Part shown: piece by piece, positions 1 through 10,253 of the stretch
Layout of the letters: the number at the start of each line of letters is the position of its first letter
Numbering within the stretch: position 1 is the stretch's first letter
Origin: Ailanthus altissimus
Taxonomy: Eukaryota > Streptophyta > Magnoliopsida > Sapindales > Simaroubaceae
Direction: 5' to 3'
Assembly (NCBI GenBank): GCA_946807835.1
Contig: OX327704.1
Coordinates: 7,874,001-7,938,000, forward strand
DNA: 64,000 bases
Translations under genes and position numbers: made by a program
The notes under the pieces: generated by a model
Seen by the model: only the letters and a program-made list of their open reading frames with translations
Told to the model about the DNA's origin: nothing
Database searches by the model: none

Positions 1-2
1 AC

Positions 3-415
3 TATAAAGATGAAGTTTGGTGTGACGTTGTTCCAATGGATGCTTGTCATTTACTTCTTGGTCATCAATGGTAATATGATAGAAAATTATTCATAATGGT
101 TATAAAAACACTTATTCCTTTGTCAAGGATGGTGTTAAAGTCATTTTGGGTCCTTTTAAGATGATCAAAGTTCCTAAGCCTTTTAAAAGGGAGGGAAATG
201 ATTTCTTGACTCTTTCTGAATGTAAGGGGGAATTTTCAAAGGTTGATGAAGCCTTTGCTCTTGTGATGTTTGAAGAAAACAATGATAGTCTTGAGCTACC
301 TTTTATAATGAAGAAGCTACTTCAAGAATTTCATGATGTAGTACCAGATGAGATACCACCAGGATTGCCTCCCATGAGAGACATTCAACATGGAATTGAT
401 CTTATTCCAGGAGTT
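3..415 (+). pseudogene. Gypsy protease C-terminus and linker to RT (element A)
   Basis: The first bases translate as YKDEVWCDVVPMDACHLLLG, the C-terminal part of a retroviral-type aspartic protease as seen in plant gypsy polyproteins. A stop (TAA) follows GHQW at about 72-74, where the family has Gln, and then a frame change near 85-95 is needed to continue into NTYSFVKDGVKVILGPFKM. The linker ELPFIMKKLLQEFHDVVPDE (from about 292) is the typical segment just before RT. The catalytic D-S/T-G of the protease lies upstream of the window. Non-functional remnant. Confidence 0.8.
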
Positions 416-1130
416 GTTCTACCAAACAAAGCAGCCTACATAATGAGTTCTAAGGAGCATGCTGAACTTCAAAGTCAAGTAAATGAGTTTTTGTCCAAAG
501 CCTTTGTACTGTTCCTGCTCTTCTTTTGCCCAAGAATGATGGTTCTTTTCTTATGTGTGTGGATAGTAGAGTCGTCAACAAAATTACCGTTGATTATTGT
601 TTCCTAATTCCTCGACTTGATGATCTTCTTGACCAACTATATGGAGCTTATATTTTCTCCAAGATTGATTTGTGAAGTGGATGTCATCAAATAAGGTTGA
701 AACCAGGTGATGAATGGAAGACAGCATTCAAGATAAGAGATGGTCTTTATGAATGGGAGATAATGCCTTTTTGACTTTCAAATGCTCCCAGTACTTTTAT
801 GAGTTTGATGAATCATGTTCTGAAGCCTTATATTGGAAGATTCGTTGTTGTCTACTTTAATGACATTCTTGTGTATAGCAAAGATGAACAGCAACACTTA
901 GATCATCTTTATCAAGTTTTCAACACTTTGAGGAAACAAAAGCTTTATGTCAACCTAAAGAAATGTGAGTTCTTCTCAAATTGCCTTATCTTTTTAGGCT
1001 ATGTAGTATTTAAAGATGGAACCAAAATGGATCCTAGTAAGGTGGAAGCTATTTTGAATTGGCCTATTCCTTAAACTCTCCATGATGTTCGAAGTTTTCA
1101 TGGATTAGCTTCATTTTATCGGCGTTTCAT
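416..1130 (+). pseudogene. Reverse transcriptase domain, broken (element A)
   Basis: RT motifs appear in order: LPNKAAYIMSSKEHAELQ at about 420, a frame change near 505, CVDSR and [19 protein letters not shown] at about 560-640, FSKIDL at about 655, [19 protein letters not shown] at about 715-770, LSNAPSTFM at about 778, and [15 protein letters not shown] at 845-890. The catalytic box reads Y-F-N-D at 853-864 where active enzymes have Y-x-D-D, so the first of the paired aspartates is Asn. Stops interrupt at about 674 (TGA), 772 (TGA) and 1073 (TAA). After LNWPIP the connection sequence [19 protein letters not shown] is still readable. A dead copy of the polymerase domain. Confidence 0.88.
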
Positions 1131-1660
1131 TAAAGGATTTAGTTCAATCATGGCACCAATCACTGAATGTTTAAAGGGTGACCACTTCAAGTGGATAAAT
1201 AAAGCCCAAATGAGCTTTGATCTCATCAAATTAAAGGTAACCCAAACCCCTATTCTTGTATTACCAAATTTTGATAAAGTGTTTGAGGTTGAGTGTGATG
1301 CATCAAATGTAGGAATTGGCATTGTTCTTAGTCAAGAAGGTAAACGCATTACTTTCTTTAGTAAAAAATTAAGTGATTCTCGCGAGAAGTATTCTACTTT
1401 TGATAAAGAGTTCTATGTTAGTTGTTGAGCTCTAGATCATTAGAGTCATTATCATCTTCTAAAACCTTTTGTTCTTTATTCTGATCATGAAGCACATAAG
1501 TTCATAAATAGCCGACACAAACTTAATAGGTGTAATACTCATTGGGTTGAATCCCTTCAATCCTTCAGCTTCACCATTAAGCATAAATCTGGAGTTCAAA
1601 ATGTGGTGGCTGATGCATTAAGTCGAAAATATTCCTTGCTATCCTCTATGTAAGTAAAAG
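1131..1660 (+). pseudogene. RNase H domain and tether (element A)
   Basis: From 1150 the frame reads [15 protein letters not shown], the usual segment between RT and RNase H. RNase H follows: [20 protein letters not shown] (about 1279-1340) with the catalytic DAS aspartate still present, then [20 protein letters not shown]. Stops occur at about 1426-1428 (TGA) and 1441-1443 (TAG). Beyond them the frame continues to HKSGVQNVVADALSRK (about 1582-1629), the conserved end of the domain where ADALSR carries the last conserved Asp. Relic of the enzyme that degrades RNA in RNA:DNA hybrids during retrotransposition. Confidence 0.85.
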
Positions 1661-2560
1661 TTGTAGGCTTTGAGATAGTGAAGGAACTCTACAAAGATGA
1701 TGCTTATTTTGGAAAAATCATAGAAGACTGCAGGTATGGCTCTTTTCAACATTTTCTGTTGCATGATGGGTATATTTTTAAAGGCAACCGCTTATGTATT
1801 TCTCAATGTTCTCTTCGAGAGTCTATTATCAAATAATCTCATGATGGTGGACTTGACGGACATTTTAGGAGAGACAAGACTTTGGCATTGATACGAGAAA
1901 AATTTTATTGGCCAAAGATGAAGAAGGATATTCAAAGGCATGTAGATAAGTGTAAAATATATCATGTGGCTAAGAGTCATGGCCAAAATACTGGTTTGTA
2001 CACTCCACTTCTTGTTCCTACAACACCTTGGGAAGATGTTAGCATAGATTTTGTTGTGGGATTGCCAAGAACTTAAAGAAATAAAGATTATGTGTTGGTG
2101 GTGGAGGATCATTTTTCTAAGATGGCGCACTTTGTTTCTTATAATAAGACTCTTGATGCTTCCCATGTAGCTGACTTATATTTTCAAGAAATTGTGAAAC
2201 TACATGGAATTTCTAAGATCGTGATACTAAGTTCATGAGTCACTTTTGGCACACTCTTTGGAGGACGCTTGGAACTCAACTTAACTTCAGTTCTTTCTAT
2301 CATCCTCAAACTGATGGATAAACGAAAGTCACAAATCGCAGTTTAGGAAATCTTTTGAGGTGTTATGTTGGAAAGAACATCCGTCAGTGGGATCTTATTT
2401 TGGCTCAAGTTGTATTTGCTTACAATTGGACAAAAAACCAATCTATGGGTTATAGTCCATTTGAAATTATTTATAGTCAGAATCCCACAAAGTCCATTGG
2501 ATTTAGTCCCTCTTCCCATTACTCACCAATTTAGTGCAGATGTTGAAGAATGAGTGAAGA
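1661..2560 (+). pseudogene. Integrase domain, broken (element A)
   Basis: The zinc-binding part reads SHDGGLDGHF (about 1838-1866) then CKIYHVAK (from 1951). The family motif is H-x3-H...C-x2-C; the second Cys position is Tyr (1960-1962). The catalytic core begins SIDFVVGLPRT (first Asp present), stop at 2074-2076, then DYVLVVEDHFSKMAHF. A small deletion or frameshift at about 2218-2223 removes the segment that normally holds the second catalytic Asp; the frame resumes at [19 protein letters not shown] is followed by a stop (2319-2321), then T and K (2325-2327), where the family has Glu as the third catalytic residue. All three active-site features are therefore compromised or partly lost. 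Confidence 0.85.
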
Positions 2561-2940
2561 ACATAAAACAATTGCGTGAAAAAGTTAGGAAGAAAATATT
2601 GAAGAAAAATGAGAAGTACGAAAAGAGCGCCAATAAGCATCACAAGAAAATGAAATTTCAAGAATGAGATTTAGTTTGGATTCATCTCAGAAAAGAAAGG
2701 TTCCCTCGTGGCAAGTTTTCCAAACTCAAACCAAGAGTTGAGACCATTTAAGATGATAAAACAAATTGGGGAAAATGTATACAAAATTGAGCTTCCAAAA
2801 TCTTATGGTGTTTCCGATGTATTTAATGTTGCTGATCCATCTCCTTATAAGGATGATAACAAAATTGACTTGAGGTCAAGTCTTTTCCAACCAGAAGAGT
2901 TTGACATAAGAGTGTCTAATCACATGGAGTTAAAAATATA
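2561..2940 (+). pseudogene. Integrase C-terminal tail / GPY-like module (element A)
   Basis: After a stop near 2549-2551 the region continues as a basic Lys/Glu-rich stretch, then LVWIHLRKERFPRGKFSKL at about 2671-2729 in one frame. A one-base shift near 2735-2745 leads to RPFKMIKQIGENVYKIELP (about 2740-2796) and YGVSDVFNVADPSPYKDD, ending at a stop at 2939-2941. This matches the GPF/Y module at the end of plant gypsy integrases and explains the 77-codon open stretch here. No clear chromodomain follows; the acidic tail DDNKIDLRSSLFQPEEFD is where CRM/Reina-type elements end or pass into theirs. Confidence 0.78.
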
Positions 2941-2941
2941 A

Positions 2942-3498
2942 CCAAATGAATTCAAGTTACTTTTTACAGCATATGTATCAGTTTTCTAGAGTGAGTTGAA
3001 TCCTAATAACTAAAGGAAGGTCAAACAACTAGTAAGTGAGCCAAATCTTGACAACTTGCAACAATTGAAGACTTTACTTTCCATCCAAGACTTAAGCACA
3101 TGCTTTGTTGAATTAGAGCATATTATGTTTGAATTTTGATACTTCTTTTGTTGTATTAGCTGTGTTTGTAGACTTTTAGTGTAAGGGTAGTTGTAAGTCT
3201 TAGTTGTCTTTTAAAATTTGTAAACTCTCAACCACCAAGTTTGAATGTTGTAATAAGTGCTTTGCAGTAGCCCTTCTAAGAACTCTTTATAAATACCATG
3301 AAGGATGAGAGGAGAAGGAAGAGAGTGAGTTTTAAAGTACTTGTATTTTGAAGAGTTCTCTTGTAAGACTTTCTTCATTTAACTCTATTTGTACCACTTT
3401 TACTTTATCAATGTTTGAATTAATTTAATAAAAGTGAGTGTTTGTTTTCATTCTTCCAATCTTGTTGTATTCTTTTCTAAACACTTGAGCCTACATCA
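2942..3498 (+). repeat. 3' untranslated region and 3' LTR of element A
   Basis: Noncoding sequence between the end of pol and the start of Athila-like RT on the other strand. The likely LTR end is CTACATCA at 3491-3498 (CA end). I could not fix the LTR start: no clear polypurine tract followed by TG stands out, and it probably begins between about 3000 and 3150. The region has LTR-type promoter order: a TATA box at 3285-3297, a purine-rich stretch just downstream at 3303-3330, then an AT-rich polyadenylation-like zone (AATAAAA at 3427-3433). Confidence 0.55.
3285..3297 (+). promoter_or_regulatory. TATA box of element A LTR
   Basis: CTTTATAAATACC matches the plant TATA consensus and lies about 210 bp before the inferred LTR end, where a U3/R boundary would be expected. 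Predicted pol II promoter of the retroelement; activity in this decayed copy is unknown. Confidence 0.6.
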
Positions 3499-3504
3499 AA
3501 AAGG

Positions 3505-3966
3505 TACCCCATTCTCATTTTCTACAACAGTAACTTGAGATTTCTTAGGCATTACTTGAGTAGGACTTATCCATTGACTATCAGAAATTCGGTAGATTAT
3601 ACCCGCATCTAATAGTTTCAAGACTTCTTTCTTCATTACTTCTTTCATTGTTGGGTTAAGTCTTCTTTGTATAACTACTTAGGCATCTTTCTCTAAATGA
3701 ATTCTATGGGAGTATATTAATGGACAAATACCTTCAATATTAGCTATGGTCCAACCTAGTGCAGACTTATTTTCTTTTAACAATTTTATCAAAATTTTCT
3801 CTTGTTCAGCATTAAGTTCAGAAGAAATGATGATAGGAAAGGTATTTCATAGTCCTAAGAATGCCTGTTTCAAACCTTTAGGCAGTGGAGAAAGCTCAAC
3901 TTCTGGTGTCTCAAGGTTTGATAGTTTCGGTCTCTCCTTATCTCTTGGCAGCTCTTCAAAGCATGG
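3505..3966 (-). pseudogene. Start of reverse transcriptase, element B
   Basis: Reading leftward from 3966 the minus strand gives ELPRDKERPKLSNLETPEVE, the linker after protease, then FPIIISSELNAEQEKILIKL, SALGWTIANIEGI, RRLNPTMKEVMKKEVLKLLD and ISDSQWISPTQVMPKKS, ending in VVENENGVP. These are the first conserved RT blocks of Athila elements. Stops interrupt after GTRFW and in two or more other places. The sequence ends at the boundary with element A near 3499-3506, before the catalytic blocks, so no polymerase centre is present in the window. Confidence 0.8.
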
Positions 3967-4405
3967 CTACCAAAATCGAGTCCCTTTATCCTGCGAATCA
4001 AAAATACTAAACACATCAGTTGTTTCATCTGGATAACACAATTCTTCAAAATCAAAATTAAAAAGGTTTTCCAAAGAATCAGAGCCATAATTTTTATAAG
4101 CTTCTTCTACTACAAGTGTGTCTATCATATATGAATTATAGCATTCGTCTTCCTCTCGTGGTTGCTTGCTAATATGGAAGATATTCACCTCAAGAGTCAT
4201 ATTTCCAAAAGAAAATTTTATTATACCATTTCTGCAATTAATAAAAGCATTAGTAGTGGCAAGAAAATGTCTTCCTAAAATAAGAGAGATTTTAGGCTCC
4301 ATATTAACCACAGAATGAGTATCTAAAATAAGAAAATCGAAAGGGTAGTAAAATTTATCAATTTGTAACAAAAATCTTTTACTATTCCCCGTTGTTTCTT
4401 GATTG
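3967..4405 (-). pseudogene. Aspartic protease C-terminal half, element B
   Basis: An open 134-codon stretch on the minus strand begins MLQIDKFYYPFDFLILDTHS and carries SLILGRHFLATTNAFINCRN and IIKFSFGNMTLEVNIFHI, followed by a poorly conserved acidic linker. This is the C-terminal half of the Athila-type retroviral aspartic protease plus linker. The N-terminal half with the active-site aspartate is partly readable upstream (to about 4440) but broken. The stretch is open by chance of decay rather than as a gene; the start Met is not a family start. Confidence 0.8.
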
Positions 4406-4474
4406 ATCGGTCAGCTAATTGTAGGACTATAGATGTAGCTAATTGTGTTGTGGGAAGTATTTATTGAAAAATAC

Positions 4475-4930
4475 TTAGGTTATTTCTGCCCAAGTTCCTA
4501 TAGACCTTGGCCTCAAAAAGTATAGCCAACTCTTTACTTTGTCTTTCAAAGAAAAAGGAAAAATTTTAAGTCTAACAATGTCTATGGCTTTAGGTTGGCT
4601 ATGGAATGTGGTAATTACCACTTCAAATTCTCTAACATGTACATAAGGATTTTCACTATTTAGACCATAGAAAGTGGCCAGAAGTTGTATCATTCCAAGT
4701 TTAAAATTTGAATGTGGTGTGTTAGGTGGAAATATAATGCATGATGGTGTAGTTGTGCAAGTATGATGCAAGCAATCTTTTAGAGTCCTAAGGCGTTATC
4801 CTCGTGTTGGCTAATTGTATTGGAATTATAAGATGAACTAGATAGTGAATTCTCTTCCTTTACAAATTGTGGTGGTGGTTCTAGTTCTACTTCTCTCACA
4901 AATCTTCCTCCTTTATCTCTAAGTAGATGC
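4475..4930 (-). pseudogene. gag N-terminal fragment, element B
   Basis: On the minus strand a first frame beginning at about 4930 reads MHLLRDKGGRFVREVELEPP and ends at a stop near 4783. After a frame change it continues through FKLGMIQLLATFYGLNSENP, VHVREFEVVITTF, IVRLKIFPFSLKDKVKSWLY and RPRSIGTWAEIT (4475-4771). This is the conserved N-terminal gag domain of Athila/Tat elements (nucleocapsid/coat precursor). It is cut at TWAEIT, immediately followed by protease sequence, so the rest of gag including any zinc knuckle has been deleted. Confidence 0.82.
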
Positions 4931-5744
4931 ATACATCCTAATAATTTTTTTTAACTTCTTTTTAATGAAGGAAATTCTCAAGAAAAAATTAAGAAGTGAA
5001 ATACAACACAATAAGAAACAGAAATAAGTTAGGTAGTAAGACCAACCATGAAATATAAGTATAAAATACAATAAATGAACAAAAGTTAAAAACTCTAAAG
5101 TACAATAAATAAAAAAAGTACAATAAATAAATAAAAAAGTATAATACATAAATAAAAAAGTACAATAAATAAATAAAAAAGTATAATACATAAATAAAAA
5201 AGTACAATAAATAAATAAAAAAAGTAAAATAAATAACTAAAAAAGTACAATAAATAAATAAAATAAAATAAAATACAAAGTACAATAAATAAATAAAAGG
5301 AAAAACATAAAATAAAGTACAATAAATAAATAAAATAAAATGCAAAGTACAATAAAAAAATAAAAAAAATAAAATAAATAAATAAATAAAAGAAAATAAA
5401 TTGCAAAGTACAATAAGTAAATAAAAAAATAAAGTGCAATAACTAAATAAAATAAATAAATCTCAATGTACAATAAATAAATAAAAGAAAATAAAGTGCA
5501 AAGTACAATAAATAAATAAAATAAAATAAAGTGCAAAGTATAATAAATAAATTAAAAAACGAACTAAGTTAAGCGGTAGAACTAGCCATTAAAATAAAAT
5601 AAAAGACAACAAATTAACTAAAGAAAACAAAATAAATTAGGTGGTAGAACCATCTATGAACAATAAAATGAATTACAACAAAGAAAATGTACAAAATTAT
5701 CTCTTTAGTATTGATAAATGCAACCTACTTTCGCTTAATGTGCC
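4931..5744 (-). repeat. AT-rich, short-period tandem leader of element B
   Basis: Between PBS and gag. From about 5095 to 5560 the plus strand is a low-complexity array of TACAATAAATAAATAAAA-type units of variable length, each with a G or GT before ACAATAA. From 5560 to 5744 a looser repeat contains AGGTGGTAGAACCATC / AGCGGTAGAACTAGCC near 5570 and 5640, also seen as TAGGTAGTAAGACCAACC at about 5031. Open frames here on the minus strand (Tyr/Leu/Phe/Ile-rich) are a by-product of the AT-rich repeat. Expansion of a 5' leader microsatellite is the simplest explanation. Confidence 0.75.
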
Positions 5745-5762
5745 TCCCCGGCAACAGCACCA
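5745..5762 (-). other. Primer-binding site, tRNA-Asp type (element B)
   Basis: The plus strand TCCCCGGCAACAGCACCA matches the 3' end of plant tRNA-Asp (including CCA) with two differences. On the minus strand it is therefore a PBS, 5 bp from the inferred LTR edge at 5768. This fixes the minus-strand orientation of element B. Confidence 0.8.
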
Positions 5763-5767
5763 AATTT

Positions 5768-7236
5768 TGTTTACGCTCAAAATATGCATTGGCTTTCGCA
5801 GTAGAGATTGAGATGTCAATCCCATGAGGAAGCTTTTGACAAAATAGGCTGGTGAAGTAAAAATATTAAAGTAGTAGTAAGGAAAAAATTAACTAATTGG
5901 TTTAAGTGGATGAAATATAATTGTCTATGAATTAAGAGAAAAGTCTTATGATAATTTAAGTAAGGCTTCGAGAATCACAATTATGCTTTATAAATCTACT
6001 CTACACTTTGATTCAATGTTTATAACTCAATTAAAAGTTTCACATCCCAAATAATCAATCAAAAGATATGTAAAATATAGCACATTTGATAACACATGTA
6101 TTTGATATGGCTAAACTCTTTGCAAACATTAACACAAACCATGTTCATTTATACAAGTTATCTAAGATCGACAATATATCATTTTGACAATATCCAGTAA
6201 AAAATCAACTTGAATATCAAACAATTAATGTCTTTACATGTTATCCAAGATTGACAATATTGCAGTAAAAGATTAACATGTAAAACAATGTAACCAATAA
6301 CAATTATAATTCAACAAGAATTACATAAAGAAAACATGACTGAAAATATATGAAACATGAAAATTATAATCTCTAGATTATAAAAAATTACTAGATAAGA
6401 GTTTAGGTACAAACAAACTTACAAACATTTGTACCTCTTGACAAAGAATCAAAGTATAGAAGTAAATTTATTACACATAAAATTTCATCTCTTAGCCTTG
6501 TCAAGAATTCTAGCCTAGCTTACAATACATGTTAAAGAGAAGAAAATATGAGAGAATTTTCTACCGTTGAAAAAGTCCTAAAAGTGTCCTTATAAAGGCA
6601 ATGAATGGAAATATGTTTAGTGTGACTTCAATCTTCAATAATTTAGGCCAACTACTCATTCACCCAATTGCAGCACCTTTTTAATAATGAAAATAACCGA
6701 TGTACCCTTTTTGGCCGACATGAAAGTTGTATCATTATGTCTCTTCTTTCTATAGCCACCAGGTTCATGTAATTTGGATGAGTATCCAATGAGATATGGG
6801 CACAATACCAAAGATATGTTAGATTTCGGCCAACAAACCTTTTACCTATTTACAATACAATTTGGTCCATGATAATGGATGATTTAAACTTTACCATCAA
6901 CATAAATTATTTTGACAATTGAGTCATTATTTCACAGCTTCATGAATTATACCAATTGGGTACATACTTTGTGAAACATAGTTCAAATACATAAGTTGCG
7001 TCAAGCTAAGCGGAAGTTGTAACCTAATTCTATTGTATCCTATAACCTGTTAATTTTTTCATTTCAATTTTTATATTGAGAGTTACGTCCATTTTACCTA
7101 AACTTGTGCAAATAACATTCATTAATCACAATTTAAGGAGAACACTTTATTTTAAGCTAAAAATACAAAAATGCTAAAATTAGTGACATTAAATGGTGAC
7201 TGAATCTCTTAACAAATATGCATTTTCATGTGTTCA
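5768..7236 (-). repeat. 5' LTR of element B (about 1.47 kb)
   Basis: The inner edge is set by the PBS: the plus strand reads TGTTTACGCTC from 5768. The outer edge is less sure; plus-strand CA at 7235-7236 would give an LTR starting TGAACACATG on the minus strand, and satellite sequence is recognisable from 7247. The interval is AT-rich and noncoding, with no domain matches. Because the outer edge touches the satellite array, element B probably inserted at or next to the array edge; its partner LTR is not in the window, so no TSD can be checked. Confidence 0.65.
6588..6598 (-). promoter_or_regulatory. TATA box of element B LTR
   Basis: CCTTATAAAGG (near-palindromic; minus strand CCTTTATAAGG) lies inside the LTR roughly 650 bp from its outer edge. 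Position and sequence suit the LTR pol II promoter driving minus-strand transcription toward gag. Confidence 0.5.
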
Positions 7237-10200
7237 TTAGTAAGATGCACCAATAGCTTTGAAACGGTATATCATATGCTGATTCAGACATCTATAGCTC
7301 GAGATATAGTTTGTCGAAGATTCTCTCGATTCTCTGATAGGGGGGTCCCAAAGGTCTAGTGTTATAATCACGCGTATAATATGCCGTTTGAATTGTTTCA
7401 AGATTCTAAGTCAATCTACAATCACTTCGTACCAAAATATAAACTCTCGGGGCTTTAAACCCCAAAAAAGGCAATCTGGAGCTTAAGTACATGAACTTTT
7501 TGAGGTTCTCAAATTTTGCTTATTTTGACACAAAAATAGTAAGAAATAAAATATTTTAATAAAAAAGTCGTACGTCAATACGCATATTATATAAAAAGAC
7601 AAAATTCTCCAAAGCAAGAGAAAATGCCTTGGTCGAGCTTATGCAAGCGATTTGAGGGACCAAACAACGTATTTTTGCTTTGATTTATAGGCCTCACATC
7701 GAGACTGACAGGTCAAAGGTAGGCTGCTGATAGCTTTAAAACGATGTCATATGCGTGATTTGGAGGTCCAATGCTAGAATCACGCGTATAATATGTCGTT
7801 TGACTCGTTTTAAGATTCTAAGTCCAATTACGGCTACTTTGCACCAAAATATCCAACCCTTGGGGTTTGAAACCCCCAAAAAGGGGATTCGACCTAAAAG
7901 TACACAAAGTTTTTGAGGTTCTCGAATAATATTTATTTTTGCGTAAAAAATTAGTAAAAAGGCAAAAATATTTAATGGAAAAAGTCGTACGTCAGTACGC
8001 ATTCTATAAAAAAAAGATCAAATTCTCCAAAGCAAGAAAAAATGCCTTCGTCGAGCTTTAGCGAGCAATTTGAGGGCCCAAATGATAAAATTTGGCCTCG
8101 ATCTGTAGGCCTCAAGTTAAGGCCAATAGACCAAAGGTACGACACACCGATAGCTTCAAAACGGTACATCATATACGTGATTCAGACGTCTGTAACTCGA
8201 GATATGATTTCCCGAAAATTTTTCAATTGTCCGACAATGGGTTCTCAGAGATCTTGAGTTAGAATCACGCATATAATTTTGGGGTCTGAAACACCAAAAC
8301 GACAAATTTTAGACTCAATCCGCAAACCTCAAATTGAGTTCAGCAAGCCAAAGGTAGGGTATGTCAATAGCTTCAAAATTGTACATCATATGCATGAGTC
8401 GAACGTCTGTAGCTCGAGATATCGTTTCCCAAAGATTCTCCTGATTCTCCAACAGGGGGATCCCGGAGGTTCGGTACCAGAATTACACGTATAATATGTC
8501 GTTTGACTCATTTCGAGATTTTAAGTTTATTTACGACCACTACGCACCAAAATATCCAACTGATGGAGCTCGAAACCTAAAAAAAGCGATCTAGGGCTAA
8601 GCTACACAAATATTTTGAGGTTCTCAATTTTAGTTTATTTTGGTGCAAAAAATAGTAAACAATTAAAAATATTTAACAAAAAAAGCCATACGTCAAGATG
8701 CATTCTATAAAAAAAGATAAAATTCTGCAAAGCAGGAGAAATGCCTTGGCCGAGCTTAAACAAGCGATTTGAGGGCACAAATGATAGATTTTTTCCTTGA
8801 TATACAGTCCTTAAGCTGAGGCCAGTAGACCAAAGGTAGGGAGCGCCGGTTTCTTTGAAATGGTAGATTATACATGTGATTCAGACGTTTGTAGCTCAAG
8901 ATATAGTTTCTCAAAGATTCTCCCGATTCTCTGATAGAGTGGTCCTGGAGGTTTGGTGTCATAATCACGCATATAATATGCCGTTTAATATGTTTCAAGG
9001 ATCTAAGTCCATCTACAGCCACTTCACATTAAAATATCAACTCTTGGGACTCGACACCCTAAAAAAAGCGATCTAGGCTAAGGTTCACGAATTTATTTAG
9101 GTTTTAAATTTTGTATTTTTTAGAGTAGAAAAATTGTAAAAAATAAAAATATTTTAAGGGAAAAAGCAGTACGTCAATACACATTCTATTAAAAAAGATA
9201 AAATTCCCAGAAGTAGGGAAAAATGCCTTGGTCGAGTTTGAGCGAGCAATTTACAGGCCCAAATGATAGATTTTAGCCTTGATCTATAAGCCTCACATTA
9301 AGATCAACAAGTCAAAGGTACGGCTTGTCGATAGCTTCGAAACGGTACATCATAACCGTGATTCAAACCTCTGTAGCTCAAGATATGGTTTCCCAAAGAT
9401 TCTCCCAATTCTGCAATAGAGGGGTCTCGGAGGTCCAGTGTTAGAATCACGTGTGGAATAAGCCGTTTGACTTGTTTCAAGATTCTAAGTCTAATTACGA
9501 CCTCTTTTGCACCAAAATATCAAACTCGCGGGACTTGAAACCCTAAAAAACAATTATCTAGGGCTAAGGTACACGATCTTTTCGAGGTTCTCAAATTTAG
9601 TTTATTTTGGCACAGAAAAATATTTTAAAAAGAACCTTTTATAGACAAAGTTGTACATCAAGATGCATTCTATTAAAAAGATAAAATTCCCTGAAGCAAG
9701 AGAAAATACCTTGGACGAGCTTGAACAAGCAATTTGAGAGCCCAAGCAATAGATTTTGGCCTTGATCCATAGGCCTCACATTAAGGCTGATAGGCCAAAA
9801 GTAGACGGCGTTGATAGCTTCTAAATGGTACGTCAAAACAATGTCAGAATCACGTGTAAAATATGTCGTTTGACTCTTTTTGAGATTTTAAGTCAATCTA
9901 TAGCCACTTCGCACCAAAATAAACAACTTTTGGGGCTCTAAACCTCAAAAAAGGTAATCCGATGCTAAGTTACACGAACATTTTGAGGTTCTCAAATTGT
10001 TTTTTATTTTGGTGTAGAAAAATAGTAGAAAATAAAAAATATTTAATAGCAAAAGCCTTACATCAATATGAATTCTGTAAAAAAAGATAAAATTCTCCAA
10101 AGAAAAAAAAAATACCTTGGCCGAGCTTGAGTGAGCAATTTAAGGGCCCAAATGGTAGATTTTGGCCTTGATCAGTAGGCCTCATGTTGAGACCAATAGG

Positions 10201-10253
10201 ACAAAGGAAGGGCACACCGATTACTTCAAAACAGTACATCATATACATGTTTA
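7237..10253 (+). repeat. Satellite array, forward segment 1a
   Basis: First part of the array; about six monomers. Landmarks in forward order: TTTGAGGGCCCAAA, GGCCTCACATTGAGGCC, CCAAAGGTAGGGC, GGTACATCATATG, TGTAGCTCGAGATAT, AAGATTCTCCCGATTCTC, AATCACGCGTATAATATG, AAGTCCATCTACGGCCACTT, CACCAAAATATCCAACTCTC, GCTAAGGTACACGAAC, GTACGTCAATACGCATTC, TGCCTTGGCCGAGCTTGAGC. Spacing of the last motif (about 8745, 9231, 9720) gives a 485-490 bp unit. The array starts inside a monomer at about 7247. The monomer near 8230-8330 has two internal deletions (after GCGTATAAT-type sequence and after the CCCCAAAA box). No reading frame is conserved between monomers. Confidence 0.92.

Larger units (their letters stand above)
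1..3498 (+). mobile_element. Element A: degenerate Ty3/gypsy retrotransposon, 3' part
   Basis: The element enters the window inside the protease region and runs through RT, RNase H, integrase and a C-terminal tail to a 3' LTR ending near 3498. Domain order protease-RT-RNaseH-integrase is that of Ty3/gypsy. The integrase (SIDFVVGLPRT, HFSKMAHF) and the tail (YGVSDVFNVADPSPY) resemble plant CRM/Reina-type chromoviruses, though I see no chromodomain after the tail. The reading frame is broken by many stops and a few frameshifts, so this copy cannot make an enzyme. Its right end abuts minus-strand Athila-like RT sequence, which suggests A inserted into element B. The 5' half and 5' LTR lie outside the window. 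Clade assignment is inference from motif memory. Confidence 0.88.
3499..7236 (-). mobile_element. Element B: Athila-like Ty3/gypsy element, 5' half, deleted
   Basis: Read on the minus strand the order is 5' LTR (7236 to 5768), PBS for tRNA-Asp (5762-5745), AT-rich leader, gag N-terminal part, an abrupt join, protease, and the start of RT, which stops at about 3505 where element A begins. gag and protease motifs (FPFSLKDKVKSW, LILGRHFLATTNAFINCRNG) are those of the Athila lineage. Most of gag after RPRSIGTWAEIT is missing. The 3' half is not in the window; if A inserted here, B should resume on the far side of A. Confidence 0.82.

Noticed and set aside
2700..2945. Chromodomain after the element A integrase
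   Set aside because: The tail ends in an acidic segment and a stop. No aromatic-cage or chromodomain-like sequence is readable in any frame.
4919..5536. Overlapping minus-strand frames of 90-118 codons rich in Tyr, Phe, Leu and Ile that resemble a membrane protein
   Set aside because: They arise from AT-rich short-period repeats in the leader of element B, and all three frames are open for the same reason. There is no conserved motif or start context.
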